Of a stretch of DNA of 56,200 bases, positions 7,577-15,291 are shown piece after piece. The stretch is from Oscillospiraceae bacterium (GTDB taxonomy: Bacteria; Bacillota; Clostridia; Oscillospirales; Oscillospiraceae): NCBI GenBank assembly GCA_902781745.1, contig CACZKM010000004.1:1-56200 (forward strand), read 5' to 3'. Each line of letters opens with the position of its first letter. Within the stretch, counting starts at the first letter, position 1. The notes below the pieces were generated by a model, which did no database searches, was not told the origin of the DNA, and saw nothing but the letters and a program-made list of their open reading frames with translations. The position numbers were made by a program, and so were the translations under genes.

Positions 7577-7604
7577 GGGGGTCCGAGTAGGTACTCGGAC
7601 CCCC
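7577..7604. repeat. 28-bp perfect palindrome
   Basis: Arms GGGGGTCCGAGTA (7577-7589) and its complement (7592-7604) flank only GG, so the site is a near-continuous dyad rather than a normal RNA hairpin. It is a candidate dimeric-protein binding site or crossover site near the resolvase gene. Confidence 0.6.
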
Positions 7605-7751
7605 TCTGCCGGATGCACCGCCCATAGAGCCCGTCCTGTCGAGGGCCCCAAAACCCGCATGCTTCTTTTTTCTTGCCAAGCAATTTTTGCTGCCAAGCAG
7701 GGCAATAACAGCCCGGAAACCCTTGAAAACAAACGGTTTCTCGATAATCGC

Positions 7752-7787
7752 GCCTGGCAAAAAGCCTGGCAAAGTCACTTGCCAGGC
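7752..7787. repeat. Three GCCTGGCAA repeats
   Basis: GCCTGGCAA is found at 7752-7760 and 7764-7772 (12-bp period), and inverted (TTGCCAGGC) at 7779-7787. Related TGCCAAG words occur on both sides. Short phased repeats like these are typical of recombinase arm sites or iterons. Confidence 0.5.
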
Positions 7788-7920
7788 AGTGGTACGTTTT
7801 GCCAAGGTTTTTGCCCGGGTCCGTTAGGTTTTTAAGTCACCGATCCAGACGAGAGTCAATCGCATGGGGAGATCCTCCTTGCGCTGTTGTGCCCTTCCTG
7901 CTTTGCTCCTGGTTATTCGA

Positions 7921-8469
7921 TCAAGCGGCCGCAAGGCCTGTCAGCACTGCCATCGACACCCCTTCCGTCACCAGGGGGACCATCGCCGCATAGAACGCCT
8001 TCATTTCATCCATCCGATAATAGGCGACATAGAAGATGATACTGATCGTGAAAGCTGCGGCAATGACCGCGCACATGGCGCGGAAGCCGCCGTCCGACAG
8101 ACACCCCGCTGCTAGCAGTCGATTCGCAACCGTCAGTTCCAGCGTGGTCCATCCCACGATCAGGAACAGTTCGGTGGTCACGATCCTGTGGAAGCCGAAA
8201 CGGGTGACCAGCAGCAGCACGATATACGTGATCACGCCCATAACCGCGATCCTGTGCGGGTCCAGCCTGAGAGCGGTTTTCAGCTCAATGCTTCCCAGGC
8301 TGCACAGCATACCGGTGATCCCGAGGGCGGCCGTGATCAGCAAAAGAACGCCATTCAGACCTCCGACCCGGTCAGCGGACACACCCGGGCGATAGCCTCG
8401 GTACCACCAGATCAGATAGAAGGCGCAACAGAGGATCAGCAGGACCTGCCCCGCAAGTATCTTTTTCAC
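7921..8469 (-). CDS. Multi-pass membrane protein, unknown
   Basis: 182 aa with about five hydrophobic segments: GQVLLILCCAFYLIWWY near the N-terminus, GVLLLITAALGITGML, VMGVITYIVLLLV, TTELFLIVGWTTLEL and AVIAAAFTISIIFYVAYY. The GYRPGVSADRVGG loop after the first segment recurs, from memory, in unnamed Firmicute membrane proteins. The start is a GTG at 8469 after GGAAGGTGATG; an in-frame TGA just upstream excludes a longer form. No signal motif, catalytic residue or transporter signature is visible. It shares strand with the surrounding decayed toxin genes but no operon is evident. Confidence 0.6.
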   Translation of the reverse strand: MKKILAGQVLLILCCAFYLIWWYRGYRPGVSADRVGGLNGVLLLITAALGITGMLCSLGSIELKTALRLDPHRIAVMGVITYIVLLLVTRFGFHRIVTTELFLIVGWTTLELTVANRLLAAGCLSDGGFRAMCAVIAAAFTISIIFYVAYYRMDEMKAFYAAMVPLVTEGVSMAVLTGLAAA

Positions 8470-8587
8470 CCTTCATCACCTTCCGCCTCGGTATCGTAGC
8501 CAGTAGTGCCTGTAAATGCTCAGGGGTATTATCACGAATCCTACAAAGCTCATCCCAAAATGCTTTTCTTCCGATAGTATCTAGCAT
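8372..8587 (-). CDS. Short ORF overlapping the membrane protein start, doubtful
   Basis: A 71-codon frame beginning MLDTIGRKAFWDELCRIRD. Its first 40 codons, upstream of the membrane protein gene, look protein-like, but the rest overlaps that gene in another frame. It may be a leader peptide or the 5' scrap of a lost gene. The ribosome site is weak (GGGGTAAGAG). Confidence 0.25.
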   Translation of the reverse strand: MLDTIGRKAFWDELCRIRDNTPEHLQALLATIPRRKVMKGEKDTCGAGPADPLLRLLSDLVVPRLSPGCVR

Positions 8588-8636
8588 CTCTTACCCCACC
8601 ATCAGCGTGATGGAAAAACTTAAAACCAATGATTGA

Positions 8637-9056
8637 TTATATTGTCTTCCGGATATAGTAGGTTGATCGTCCGCCGCCGCGTTTTTCGATCTCTCCGCTG
8701 GCGCAGAGCGTCCGGAGATGGCGTTCAACCGATGTGGCGCTCATTGAAGTGACAAGCTCTGCGATTTCAGCCTCTGTGAACTTTCCGATTCTCGTTTTCA
8801 CGGCATTGCGCACGGTATTCAAGGGAGACGTGGCAACGAGCTCCATACGTTCCTCAAAATCACGGTATGCCGCGATGATCGTACCAAGCAGATATTTGAT
8901 AAATACCGTAGGATCGTCCTGGCCTTCGTGCCAGCCGGCCTGCGAAGCCTCCAGAGCGTCATAATAGCTCTCCTTCGTCCGAGCGATCTTGGCTTCCAGA
9001 AAAATATACTTGCCGATCTCATACCCGCAGCGATAGAGCAAAAGTGTCGTCAATAG
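8637..9056 (-). pseudogene. C-terminal remnant of a second Fic-family gene
   Basis: About 139 codons starting LLTTLLLYRCGYEIGKYI. This matches the helix that directly follows the HPFxxGNGR loop in Fic proteins, then WHEGQDDPTVFIKYLLGT, and ends with a winged-helix tail (FTEAEIAELVTSMSATSVER). The catalytic loop and everything before it are missing, and the only start would be a TTG inside the domain. The break lies about 12 bp from the edge of the 73-bp repeat at 9072, pointing to recombination at that repeat as the cause. Confidence 0.75.
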
Positions 9057-9071
9057 TTTGTTATGAGAGAG

Positions 9072-9144
9072 GGCGTTTCAAAACAGCTTGTCAGAAGATT
9101 GAAACGCCCGCAGGTTGCCGGGACGATGCTCCCAGCCGCTATGA
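9072..9144. repeat. 73-bp repeat, copy A
   Basis: Matches 9900-9972 with eight mismatches in 73 positions. Each copy contains a hairpin with arms GGCGTTTCAA/TTGAAACGCC, so on the minus strand it can serve as a terminator. The PIN toxin stop codon lies inside this copy. Confidence 0.8.
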
Positions 9145-9567
9145 ATTTTCGTCAGCAGGAAATAGTTCTAACAGTTCTTCCGGGGACAGCAACGTGATGC
9201 CGAATGTGAGAAAATCTTTTTTGTTCCGTGTGACAATGGCGTCACATTTGTTGGACTTGGCGCAGGTCGCCAACAAACAATCCTTAAAGTCGGACGCCCT
9301 TGTGATAAAAGCATTCAGAACATCCTCGTTCGTGACGGTCAGTACCTTTGCAATGTCCAAAACGGCCCCCAGCGCCTGATATGCCAGGTCAACGCTGTGT
9401 AGCTGTCTGTGAATCAGATAAAAAATGTCAGTCACGCTGGATACAGAGAGAAAGCCATGCACTTTCTTGTCCTCACAAAGGCTCAACACGGCTTTGGAGT
9501 GTTCATAGAACGGCTCTCGTTGCGTCAAAACATCCAGAAAGATGTTGGTGTCAATCATCAAGCGCAT
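9139..9567 (-). CDS. PIN-domain toxin ribonuclease (VapC-like)
   Basis: 142 aa spanning one PIN domain. The first acidic residue is Asp6 in MRLMIDTNIFLDVL. The centre has SVSSVTDIFYLIHRQL. The second acidic cluster is in RASDFKDCLLATCAK, followed by CDAIVTRNKKDF, the beta-strand and loop that carry the last metal-binding Asp and the TRN motif. Such proteins cleave RNA with Mg2+. The start overlaps the antitoxin stop by 17 nt, as expected for a toxin translated after its antitoxin. The C-terminus (FPADENS) ends inside repeat A, so the repeat has supplied the last codons and the terminator. Confidence 0.85.
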   Translation of the reverse strand: MRLMIDTNIFLDVLTQREPFYEHSKAVLSLCEDKKVHGFLSVSSVTDIFYLIHRQLHSVDLAYQALGAVLDIAKVLTVTNEDVLNAFITRASDFKDCLLATCAKSNKCDAIVTRNKKDFLTFGITLLSPEELLELFPADENS

Positions 9568-9781
9568 ACTTTCGCAGCCGCTCCTCTCTCAGTGATTTCG
9601 CATCATAGTTTTCCGAAATCTTCCCAACAAGAAGTCCGCTGATGGCGTCCACCGCACTGACATTGGGGTTGGAAACCTTCGCGATCAACTTTCCGTTCTT
9701 CGTAATGAATATATCCTCTGTGGCAAGCAGACCGAGATACTTCCCGAAGTTGACCTTGAACTCCGTAGCTGTGACGACCAT
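9551..9781 (-). CDS. Phd/YefM-type antitoxin
   Basis: 76 aa starting MVVTATEFKVNFGKYLGLLA. The N-terminal half has the Phd/YefM fold signature: TATEFKxNFGKYL, then EDIFITKNGKLIAKVSNP. The tail is charged and probably wraps the PIN toxin. The ATG at 9781 has TAGGAGG upstream; the longer frame to 9808 is not needed. First gene of the pair, and expected to repress the promoter between 9782 and 9899 with the toxin. Confidence 0.8.
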   Translation of the reverse strand: MVVTATEFKVNFGKYLGLLATEDIFITKNGKLIAKVSNPNVSAVDAISGLLVGKISENYDAKSLREERLRKYALDD

Positions 9782-9899
9782 AAAAAAGCCTCCTATCATT
9801 TCTGGCAATTATATTATATGCGATACAGATCAAGCAATCAATAGAAATCGTGCGATTTATAGTTTCTTTTTCTGAATTTCGTTCGGTTTGATGCTACAA

Positions 9900-9972
9900 G
9901 GCGTTTCAAAACAGCTTATCAGCAGATTGAAACGCCCGTAGTTTGCTGGGGCAATGCTCCCAACCGCTATGA
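9900..9972. repeat. 73-bp repeat, copy B
   Basis: Direct copy of 9072-9144, placed upstream of the toxin-antitoxin pair and just after the end of the ATPase gene, for which its hairpin may act as terminator. Together with copy A it brackets an 0.8-kb cassette. Confidence 0.8.
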
Positions 9973-10029
9973 GATGATTTGTCGTTAATGATTTCTCAAG
10001 GAGAGAGGATAGCAATTCTACGCTCCTCG

Positions 10030-11349
10030 TTAAGCATTCCACTCGTCGTGTATACAAAACACCGCATACAGAGGAACCGACTTGATCCCATCCTCAAACC
10101 CGAAATTCTTCATGGATATGCGTATCGCGTAAGCAGGCTTGAAAAGCCGGATGTATTCTTTGAGGCTTTCTGCACCGACGCGTTCCCCGCTCTTGACCTC
10201 AACGGGGATCAGTTTTCCGCCCATGGCGACCACAAAGTCCACCTCTTTTGTGCCCTTATCATTCCGCCAGTAGAAGGTCCTGAAACCGTTCTTGACCAGC
10301 TGCGTGTTGACGTAGTTTTCTGTCATACCGCCCCTGAAATCTGTCAGTTCTTCCTCCATGAAAAAGATGTCGTCAGGCCGAAGGTCCTTCTGGGCGCACA
10401 GCAACCCCATGTCAGAGAGATAGACCTTGAAGTCATCAATATCCTTGTAGTTATCCAGTGGCTTCATGATCTGCTCGGCACGATAGACCTGGGAGAGCAG
10501 ATTACCGGAAACCAGCCATTGGATGGCGTTCTCATATTCTGCCGCTCGGGCTCCCTTTTTTATGATCTTGTACTGGAACCGAACATTCTTCTTCGAGAGC
10601 TGAACTGACACCGTAGAATAGGTGAGCCTAGTCTTCTTGATTTCCGTGCTGTTCTCCTGGTACTTGCTCATGTCATCCAGGTAATCCATCTGGATGGTCT
10701 CCTGGACATGGCGTACCTGCATATAGTCTTTCGTATCAACAAAGCGAGCCACAGCCTCTGGCATTCCGCCAATCACAAGATACTGACGGTAGAGCTTCAG
10801 GGCAGCATCATGCAGGGCAGAGGGCATCGGCTCGTTCTCGGAATAACAGGTTCTGATACGCTTGACCAGTTCTTCCTCGCCCATGGCAAGAAGGAACTCC
10901 TCCATATCCATAGGGTGCATGGTATAACGATCCACCTTCCCCACAGGAAACGCGAACTTCTCACGATTGACAGCCACACCCAGAAGGCTGCCGGCAGCAA
11001 TCACGTGATATTCAGGCGCCTCCTCGCAGAAGTACTTCAGAGATGTCACTGCCCGTTCGCAGAGCTGGATCTCGTCGAAAACGATGAGCGTGTTTCCTCT
11101 GGTGATCGTCTGACCGCTGATGTGAGCCAGGACCGGCAGGAGATAGGACGGACTGATGTCCTCTGCAAAGGTCTTCTCTAGGGAAGGGCTGGTCTGGAAG
11201 TTGAAGTAGGCCACGTTGTCGTAGTTGTTCTTGCCGAACTCAAGGACAGCGTAGGTCTTACCCACTTGCCTGGCGCCCTGGACAATCAGCGGCTTGCGGT
11301 ACTTACTGGATTTCCATTGCTCCAGATACGCTGTTATGGTCCTGTACAT
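10030..11349 (-). CDS. AAA_14/DUF4143 ATP-binding protein
   Basis: 439 aa. The N-terminal ATPase has Walker A GARQVGKT (about residues 25-32), Walker B LIVFDEIQ and sensor AAGSLLG. A DUF4143 C-terminal domain follows, ending with the nuclease-like TKEVDFVVAMGGKLIPVEVK (D-x13-ExK pattern of PD-(D/E)xK folds). This family is common in gut bacteria and archaea; its role is unclear, with suggestions ranging from defence to DNA repair. Start at ATG 11349 after AAAGGATG. Its own promoter is visible 30-60 bp upstream, so it is a single-gene unit. Confidence 0.85.
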   Translation of the reverse strand: MYRTITAYLEQWKSSKYRKPLIVQGARQVGKTYAVLEFGKNNYDNVAYFNFQTSPSLEKTFAEDISPSYLLPVLAHISGQTITRGNTLIVFDEIQLCERAVTSLKYFCEEAPEYHVIAAGSLLGVAVNREKFAFPVGKVDRYTMHPMDMEEFLLAMGEEELVKRIRTCYSENEPMPSALHDAALKLYRQYLVIGGMPEAVARFVDTKDYMQVRHVQETIQMDYLDDMSKYQENSTEIKKTRLTYSTVSVQLSKKNVRFQYKIIKKGARAAEYENAIQWLVSGNLLSQVYRAEQIMKPLDNYKDIDDFKVYLSDMGLLCAQKDLRPDDIFFMEEELTDFRGGMTENYVNTQLVKNGFRTFYWRNDKGTKEVDFVVAMGGKLIPVEVKSGERVGAESLKEYIRLFKPAYAIRISMKNFGFEDGIKSVPLYAVFCIHDEWNA

Positions 11350-11379
11350 GGCATCGCATCCTTTGAAGATTTTTCTGAC

Positions 11380-11408
11380 AGTATAGCACGTTTAAGAATT
11401 TAGTGCAA
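11380..11408 (-). promoter_or_regulatory. Promoter of the DUF4143 ATPase gene
   Basis: Minus-strand TTGCAC (11403-11408), 17-bp spacer, TATACT (11380-11385); the start codon is 31 nt downstream of the -10 box. Confidence 0.65.
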
Positions 11409-11957
11409 TATTTTCTTGGTTTTTACATTAATTATAAGCGTAAATCATCCTTAATCGGCATCAGCTGACAAATATGCTATGGATTTGATCAGGTCGAAAG
11501 AAGCCATATCATACAGACTGCAGCCTTCCTAAGTGTACTGTATCGAGTGCAGAAGCCTGATCCATAGGGCGCATCTCGCTTTTCCTACTCCCTCTCCTTG
11601 CTTACAGCAATCACATACCCGGTGCTACAAAACACATCTTCGGATTAGGGGGCTTTTCTATAAAAAGAGATCCAAAGATAGCTCCTTCAAATACTCCGAT
11701 TATTTTTTCTTCGAGCTTGACACTCCGGTCACTCCGTTTCCCTTCGTTCAAGCTCGAATACACCCTCTGTGTTTCCGGCGAAAAACGCTCCATCACTCGG
11801 TCATTTTGGGCCTTTATTGATGGAGCGTTTTTCGCTTGGCTATCTTTGGATTATCGCTTGCAACTCGAAGAAAAGAATAATTGGTGCATTTTCGGTTCTA
11901 TCTTTATAGAAATCCCCCCCTGGGGATTTTTGTTAGTGCGTTTCACTTTTTTATTTG
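11409..11957. other. AT-rich intergenic tract with nested inverted repeats
   Basis: 550 bp without a supported gene. 11409-11640 shows nothing beyond short spurious frames. 11641-11935 is a nested inverted repeat described separately. Short frames on both arms would give related peptides around LEEK..GSIFIE.PP, which follows from the arms being inverted copies rather than from real genes. Confidence 0.5.
11641..11935. repeat. Large nested inverted repeat
   Basis: The innermost arms are perfect over 18 bp: GCGAAAAACGCTCCATCA (11778-11795) and its complement (11818-11835). Outside them TCCAAAGATAGC (11671-) pairs with GCTATCTTTGGA (11839-), and an imperfect outer pair joins TTATTTTTTCTTCGAG (11700-11715) with CTCGAAGAAAAGAATAA (11864-11880), then TTTCTATAAA (11656-) with TTTATAGAAA (11903-). 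A second stem TTCGAGCTTGA/TCAAGCTCGAA lies inside the left half. The tract may be a MITE-like element or a strong bidirectional terminator between the ATPase and the 457-aa gene. Confidence 0.65.
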
Positions 11958-13331
11958 TCACTCCCCTTCTTCAATCAATCGTACCTCATACAAAACTGCA
12001 TATACCTTTGATACCGTTTGTAGGTGTATTTCCTGCATCTTGGCTAATGATTTTGCATCCAACAACTTCTTTTGAATCTCAATAACTAATTCCACAATTG
12101 AGAAAAATAGCCCCGCTATTTTCTCTTCTCCCGAAATTCTGAGCATATTGATAACCATTCTTAACAGCAATGTTAATAATACTGTCTTATATATGAATGG
12201 ACACATTTTAAGCTCTTCCAACGATGATGTTACACATAAGTAATTGCTGAAACAATCGTATTTTATCTCGTTATTTATACCTCCAAACTCTGATAATGTA
12301 ACCGCTATCCCAGCTAACATCAACACAGGAATTCCTTGGTCTAAATCAAACACATCGTTTCTTTTTATATGATGAATGACAGGATTCAATCGGCTGAACC
12401 CATTTCTCAAGGTCGTCATTATTCTTGAGGTATCTGCTTTTGACTGTTCTTGAAATGTTTCACCAAATAAGCGGCTAAACATCCCGATCTTGTCTTCTTC
12501 GTTATGTTCGCACCCAGATACTTTATCGATAAAATATAGCTTGTGCCAGGGCACGATATCCTGTCTGCGCTTACATAAAGCTCTCTGATAAAATCTGATC
12601 ATCTGATCTTCAATGAAATCTTGGTCCTCAGAGATTGACAGAGCTATTTTCCTCCATTCGGAATTTACTTCCCCAAGCATGTAGACTGTCAATTGCTTAA
12701 ACCCCATTTGCAAGACATCTGATTCTCCATTGCCTACACTAGGCAAATTATAATCTTCCAAAAACGCACATAAGCGCTCTCTCGCATAATGTAGTTTGAA
12801 TGCAACTCGTACTTGATCATCTTCTTTTACTGTTGAGATCGCTATCCGAAGAAGCGTTTCCATTAATCGATACCATTCGAGATGGATCAAATAGAACAAG
12901 GGAACAATTTCATCAGGCCCTCTAATCTGCTTAAACAGCGAAATGTATTCTCTTTCAAGCCAATTGCTGAATTCCTTCCCCGCAACTGCCTGGTTCCAGA
13001 GCCCTGAATAGGTTTTGTTTATAATAATATCCGTAATGTGAATGCCTTGTTCAGCATAGGGACCATTCTCTATCAGGTAAAATAGTTTTAGCAACTTTAA
13101 GGCTTTGAATTGTTCTTCCTTATCAGCACTCTCCAGTTCTGCACTGATATGGATCCCTGCCCTATCCATTCTTTCTATCAGGCCAGGCTTTTTACGGCTC
13201 TTGTAAAAGCATCGATAAATCGCCTGCGGTTCCAAATACGATCTGTAATCCATAACAATATCCTTGGCAAGATCAAGAACGCTCAACGTCTGATTTTCAT
13301 TGAGTTTCGCGTTAATATCGTATTTCCCCAT
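11958..13331 (-). CDS. Unknown 457-aa helical protein
   Basis: No family recognised. The predicted protein (start MGKYDINAKLNENQTLSVLD) is rich in Leu, Ile and charged helix formers. It includes FKALKLLKLFYLIENGPY, IVPLFYLIHLEWYRLMETLL and a hydrophobic C-terminal stretch FIYKTVLLTLLLRMVINML. The ATG at 13331 has AAGGGGAGCG upstream; the frame is open 65 codons further but has no better ribosome site. It is clearly AT-richer than both neighbours, which suggests a different source. It is divergent from the 543-aa/helicase operon, with about 330 bp between the two starts, so the two units could share regulation. Confidence 0.55.
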   Translation of the reverse strand: MGKYDINAKLNENQTLSVLDLAKDIVMDYRSYLEPQAIYRCFYKSRKKPGLIERMDRAGIHISAELESADKEEQFKALKLLKLFYLIENGPYAEQGIHITDIIINKTYSGLWNQAVAGKEFSNWLEREYISLFKQIRGPDEIVPLFYLIHLEWYRLMETLLRIAISTVKEDDQVRVAFKLHYARERLCAFLEDYNLPSVGNGESDVLQMGFKQLTVYMLGEVNSEWRKIALSISEDQDFIEDQMIRFYQRALCKRRQDIVPWHKLYFIDKVSGCEHNEEDKIGMFSRLFGETFQEQSKADTSRIMTTLRNGFSRLNPVIHHIKRNDVFDLDQGIPVLMLAGIAVTLSEFGGINNEIKYDCFSNYLCVTSSLEELKMCPFIYKTVLLTLLLRMVINMLRISGEEKIAGLFFSIVELVIEIQKKLLDAKSLAKMQEIHLQTVSKVYAVLYEVRLIEEGE

Positions 13332-13659
13332 ACTCTCGCTCCCCTTATTTCTCATACATCTATATTCATATATAGGACGGACAATCAACAACATATTCCT
13401 ATCGTTTTTATGGGGTGTGCCATAAGTCTGCAGGAATGCACTCAATACGTTTGCAAAATTCTTTGCTAGGATAATAAGCAGATGGATTTCATCAATCTTG
13501 CACCTCGACAAGGCTGTTCGCCACACATGGCTTCATCTATAGGATTTTCATCCGGATGCAGGGCACAGTCATCTACCTGTGACGCTGGTTCACTGCGGTA
13601 TAGGCAGATGGCGGTGCCCAGACGCCTTGTCAGGTAGCCAAAATAAGGAGGAATTTACA

Positions 13660-15291
13660 ATGAAAAAAGAATTAGGACCATCTGCGACTACGGCGGGAAG
13701 ATCCCAACCCAGGTCGACGGAGGAAGCAAAGTCTTCCAACAAAAAGGCCAAAGGGAAGACTAAGCCAAAGCGTTGGAATCCAGTGTTCCTAAGGCTCTGG
13801 TTTCTTCACGCTATTTTCGTCAGGATCGGCGGCATCTATGTCGCTCTGACGGACAAAATCTTGCGCAAGTTTCTCCCTCAGTTCAAAGTACTGTCGGAGG
13901 GGAAGCGCCGGAAGGAACTTCAGAAGCTCTTGCGCAAGTGCAAGCGCAGGACGAAGGCCAGGATGAACCGGATACCTTCCAATGCGCCCAGAAAGGTCAC
14001 ATTTCCTGACGGCACCAAGCGTCCCGCCACACGCGAGGACTACCAATGCGGCGCCACGGCGTTGCTATCTGGTCTTCTGCACCTCTTCCCATCGACAACC
14101 GAGGGAAGGCGGATCCTGGCGATCATCGTGTGTGCCATGCGGTGCCGTAGCATTCGGGAGCGGTTTCCCGACTTCCATCCACACCTTTATGTAAAAAATG
14201 GCGCGGAGAAATTGGCTAATGTTTTCACAGTCCTAATTGAATGCATCGTCACCAAACGGGCGTGGAAGGAAACGCACATCGTCCTGAAGCGGAATCCGAT
14301 CCTGGACTTCCGCGCAGGAACAAGATATCTTCGCAAGAAGATCGTAGACTTCTCCCTGCTGAAGGTGACACGAAGGAGAAAGACATTAGTTCGACTCCCC
14401 GCTCCTTACACGGACTCTATTGTCCTTGTGCTTGAGGCGGAAGCCGAAGATGTCAAGGAAATCGCTCCATATCTGGAGGACACCGGCACGGTTTTTCTCG
14501 GCGGTATGAAGCCCAAGTCAGCAGAGACAGCGAAAGCTTCCCAGTTCAACACGTATTCCCCAGATGCCCTCCAGGTTCTCCAGGACAACGGACCCTTGAT
14601 TGCCGCTCTTCTAAGGTGGTATTGGGAAAAAGAGTCAGAGGACTGGGTCGAGCGCATCGAGGAGCGCGTGACCGCTTCCCTGTCCAGTGGAGATTCCGGA
14701 CGCTACGTGTCTGTCCAATACAAGCCGGATGTACTCCGCAATACAATTTACGATGTCGTTGTGGAACACTTTCTGACGGAACTATTGGAAGGACATTTCC
14801 TTTCTGAGGAGGAGTGTGCTGAATGGGGCAACCTGCTTTGGCCTACAGATACGGTCCCACCGGAGCTGGATGTTGTACTGCTCTCGCCCACCGAGCCTGA
14901 CACCTTCCTGCGCATTATCCGGAAAATGATTGCGGACAACCCGGCCCGGATCGTTCAGCACGGTCAGTCATACCGCGAGGTTAAGAACCCCCTAGGGGCA
15001 TGGCGGAAACACAAAATGATCGAGTGCTTTATGATGCTGGAAGCAACCTTTGAGAAGGAGTTCCCCAAGGCTGCCAAGGCACTGGGTAATATCGACCTTA
15101 CTATGTTCAGCCATGACTGGCTCCACCCGCTTCAAGATGAAATGGTGCGCGAAAACGTGATATTTGCAGGGTCCAATACTAGGTATCTGCGCTTTGACCT
15201 CCTAGAGAACGGGACACGTAACAGCACACACGTCGTTGCAACCCCCAAGTTCGTCTTGGATGAAACCGACGACGAGGAGGTGTTCTCATGA
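13660..15291 (+). CDS. Unknown basic protein encoded with the Fe-S helicase
   Basis: 543 aa, start MKKELGPSATTAGR after AAGGAGG. The first 45 residues are disordered and lysine-rich (SSNKKAKGKTKPKRW). A second basic patch follows near 85-110 (RRKELQKLLRKCKRRTKARM), then a mixed alpha/beta body with no motif I recognise and an acidic tail (DETDDEEVFS). The basic N-terminus points to nucleic-acid binding. Its TGA overlaps the helicase ATG by 4 nt (ATGA), so the two proteins are almost certainly co-translated and may form a complex. Confidence 0.6.
   Translation: MKKELGPSATTAGRSQPRSTEEAKSSNKKAKGKTKPKRWNPVFLRLWFLHAIFVRIGGIYVALTDKILRKFLPQFKVLSEGKRRKELQKLLRKCKRRTKARMNRIPSNAPRKVTFPDGTKRPATREDYQCGATALLSGLLHLFPSTTEGRRILAIIVCAMRCRSIRERFPDFHPHLYVKNGAEKLANVFTVLIECIVTKRAWKETHIVLKRNPILDFRAGTRYLRKKIVDFSLLKVTRRRKTLVRLPAPYTDSIVLVLEAEAEDVKEIAPYLEDTGTVFLGGMKPKSAETAKASQFNTYSPDALQVLQDNGPLIAALLRWYWEKESEDWVERIEERVTASLSSGDSGRYVSVQYKPDVLRNTIYDVVVEHFLTELLEGHFLSEEECAEWGNLLWPTDTVPPELDVVLLSPTEPDTFLRIIRKMIADNPARIVQHGQSYREVKNPLGAWRKHKMIECFMMLEATFEKEFPKAAKALGNIDLTMFSHDWLHPLQDEMVRENVIFAGSNTRYLRFDLLENGTRNSTHVVATPKFVLDETDDEEVFS

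Larger units (their letters stand above)
7459..7920. other. Non-coding tract with palindromes and TTGCCAGGC repeats
   Basis: No convincing gene is seen in 462 bp. A hairpin with 8-bp arms GAGAGCCC/GGGCTCTC (7492-7519) follows the resolvase stop and may terminate it. A 28-bp perfect palindrome is centred at 7590. GCCTGGCAA repeats lie at 7752-7787, and two degenerate TGCCAAGCA copies lie at 7670-7700. The arrangement looks like a recombination or replication control site. Confidence 0.5.

Noticed and set aside
11533-12085. Small overlapping plus-strand ORFs in the inverted repeat tract
   Set aside because: They have no ribosome sites, and their similarity to each other comes from the repeat arms.
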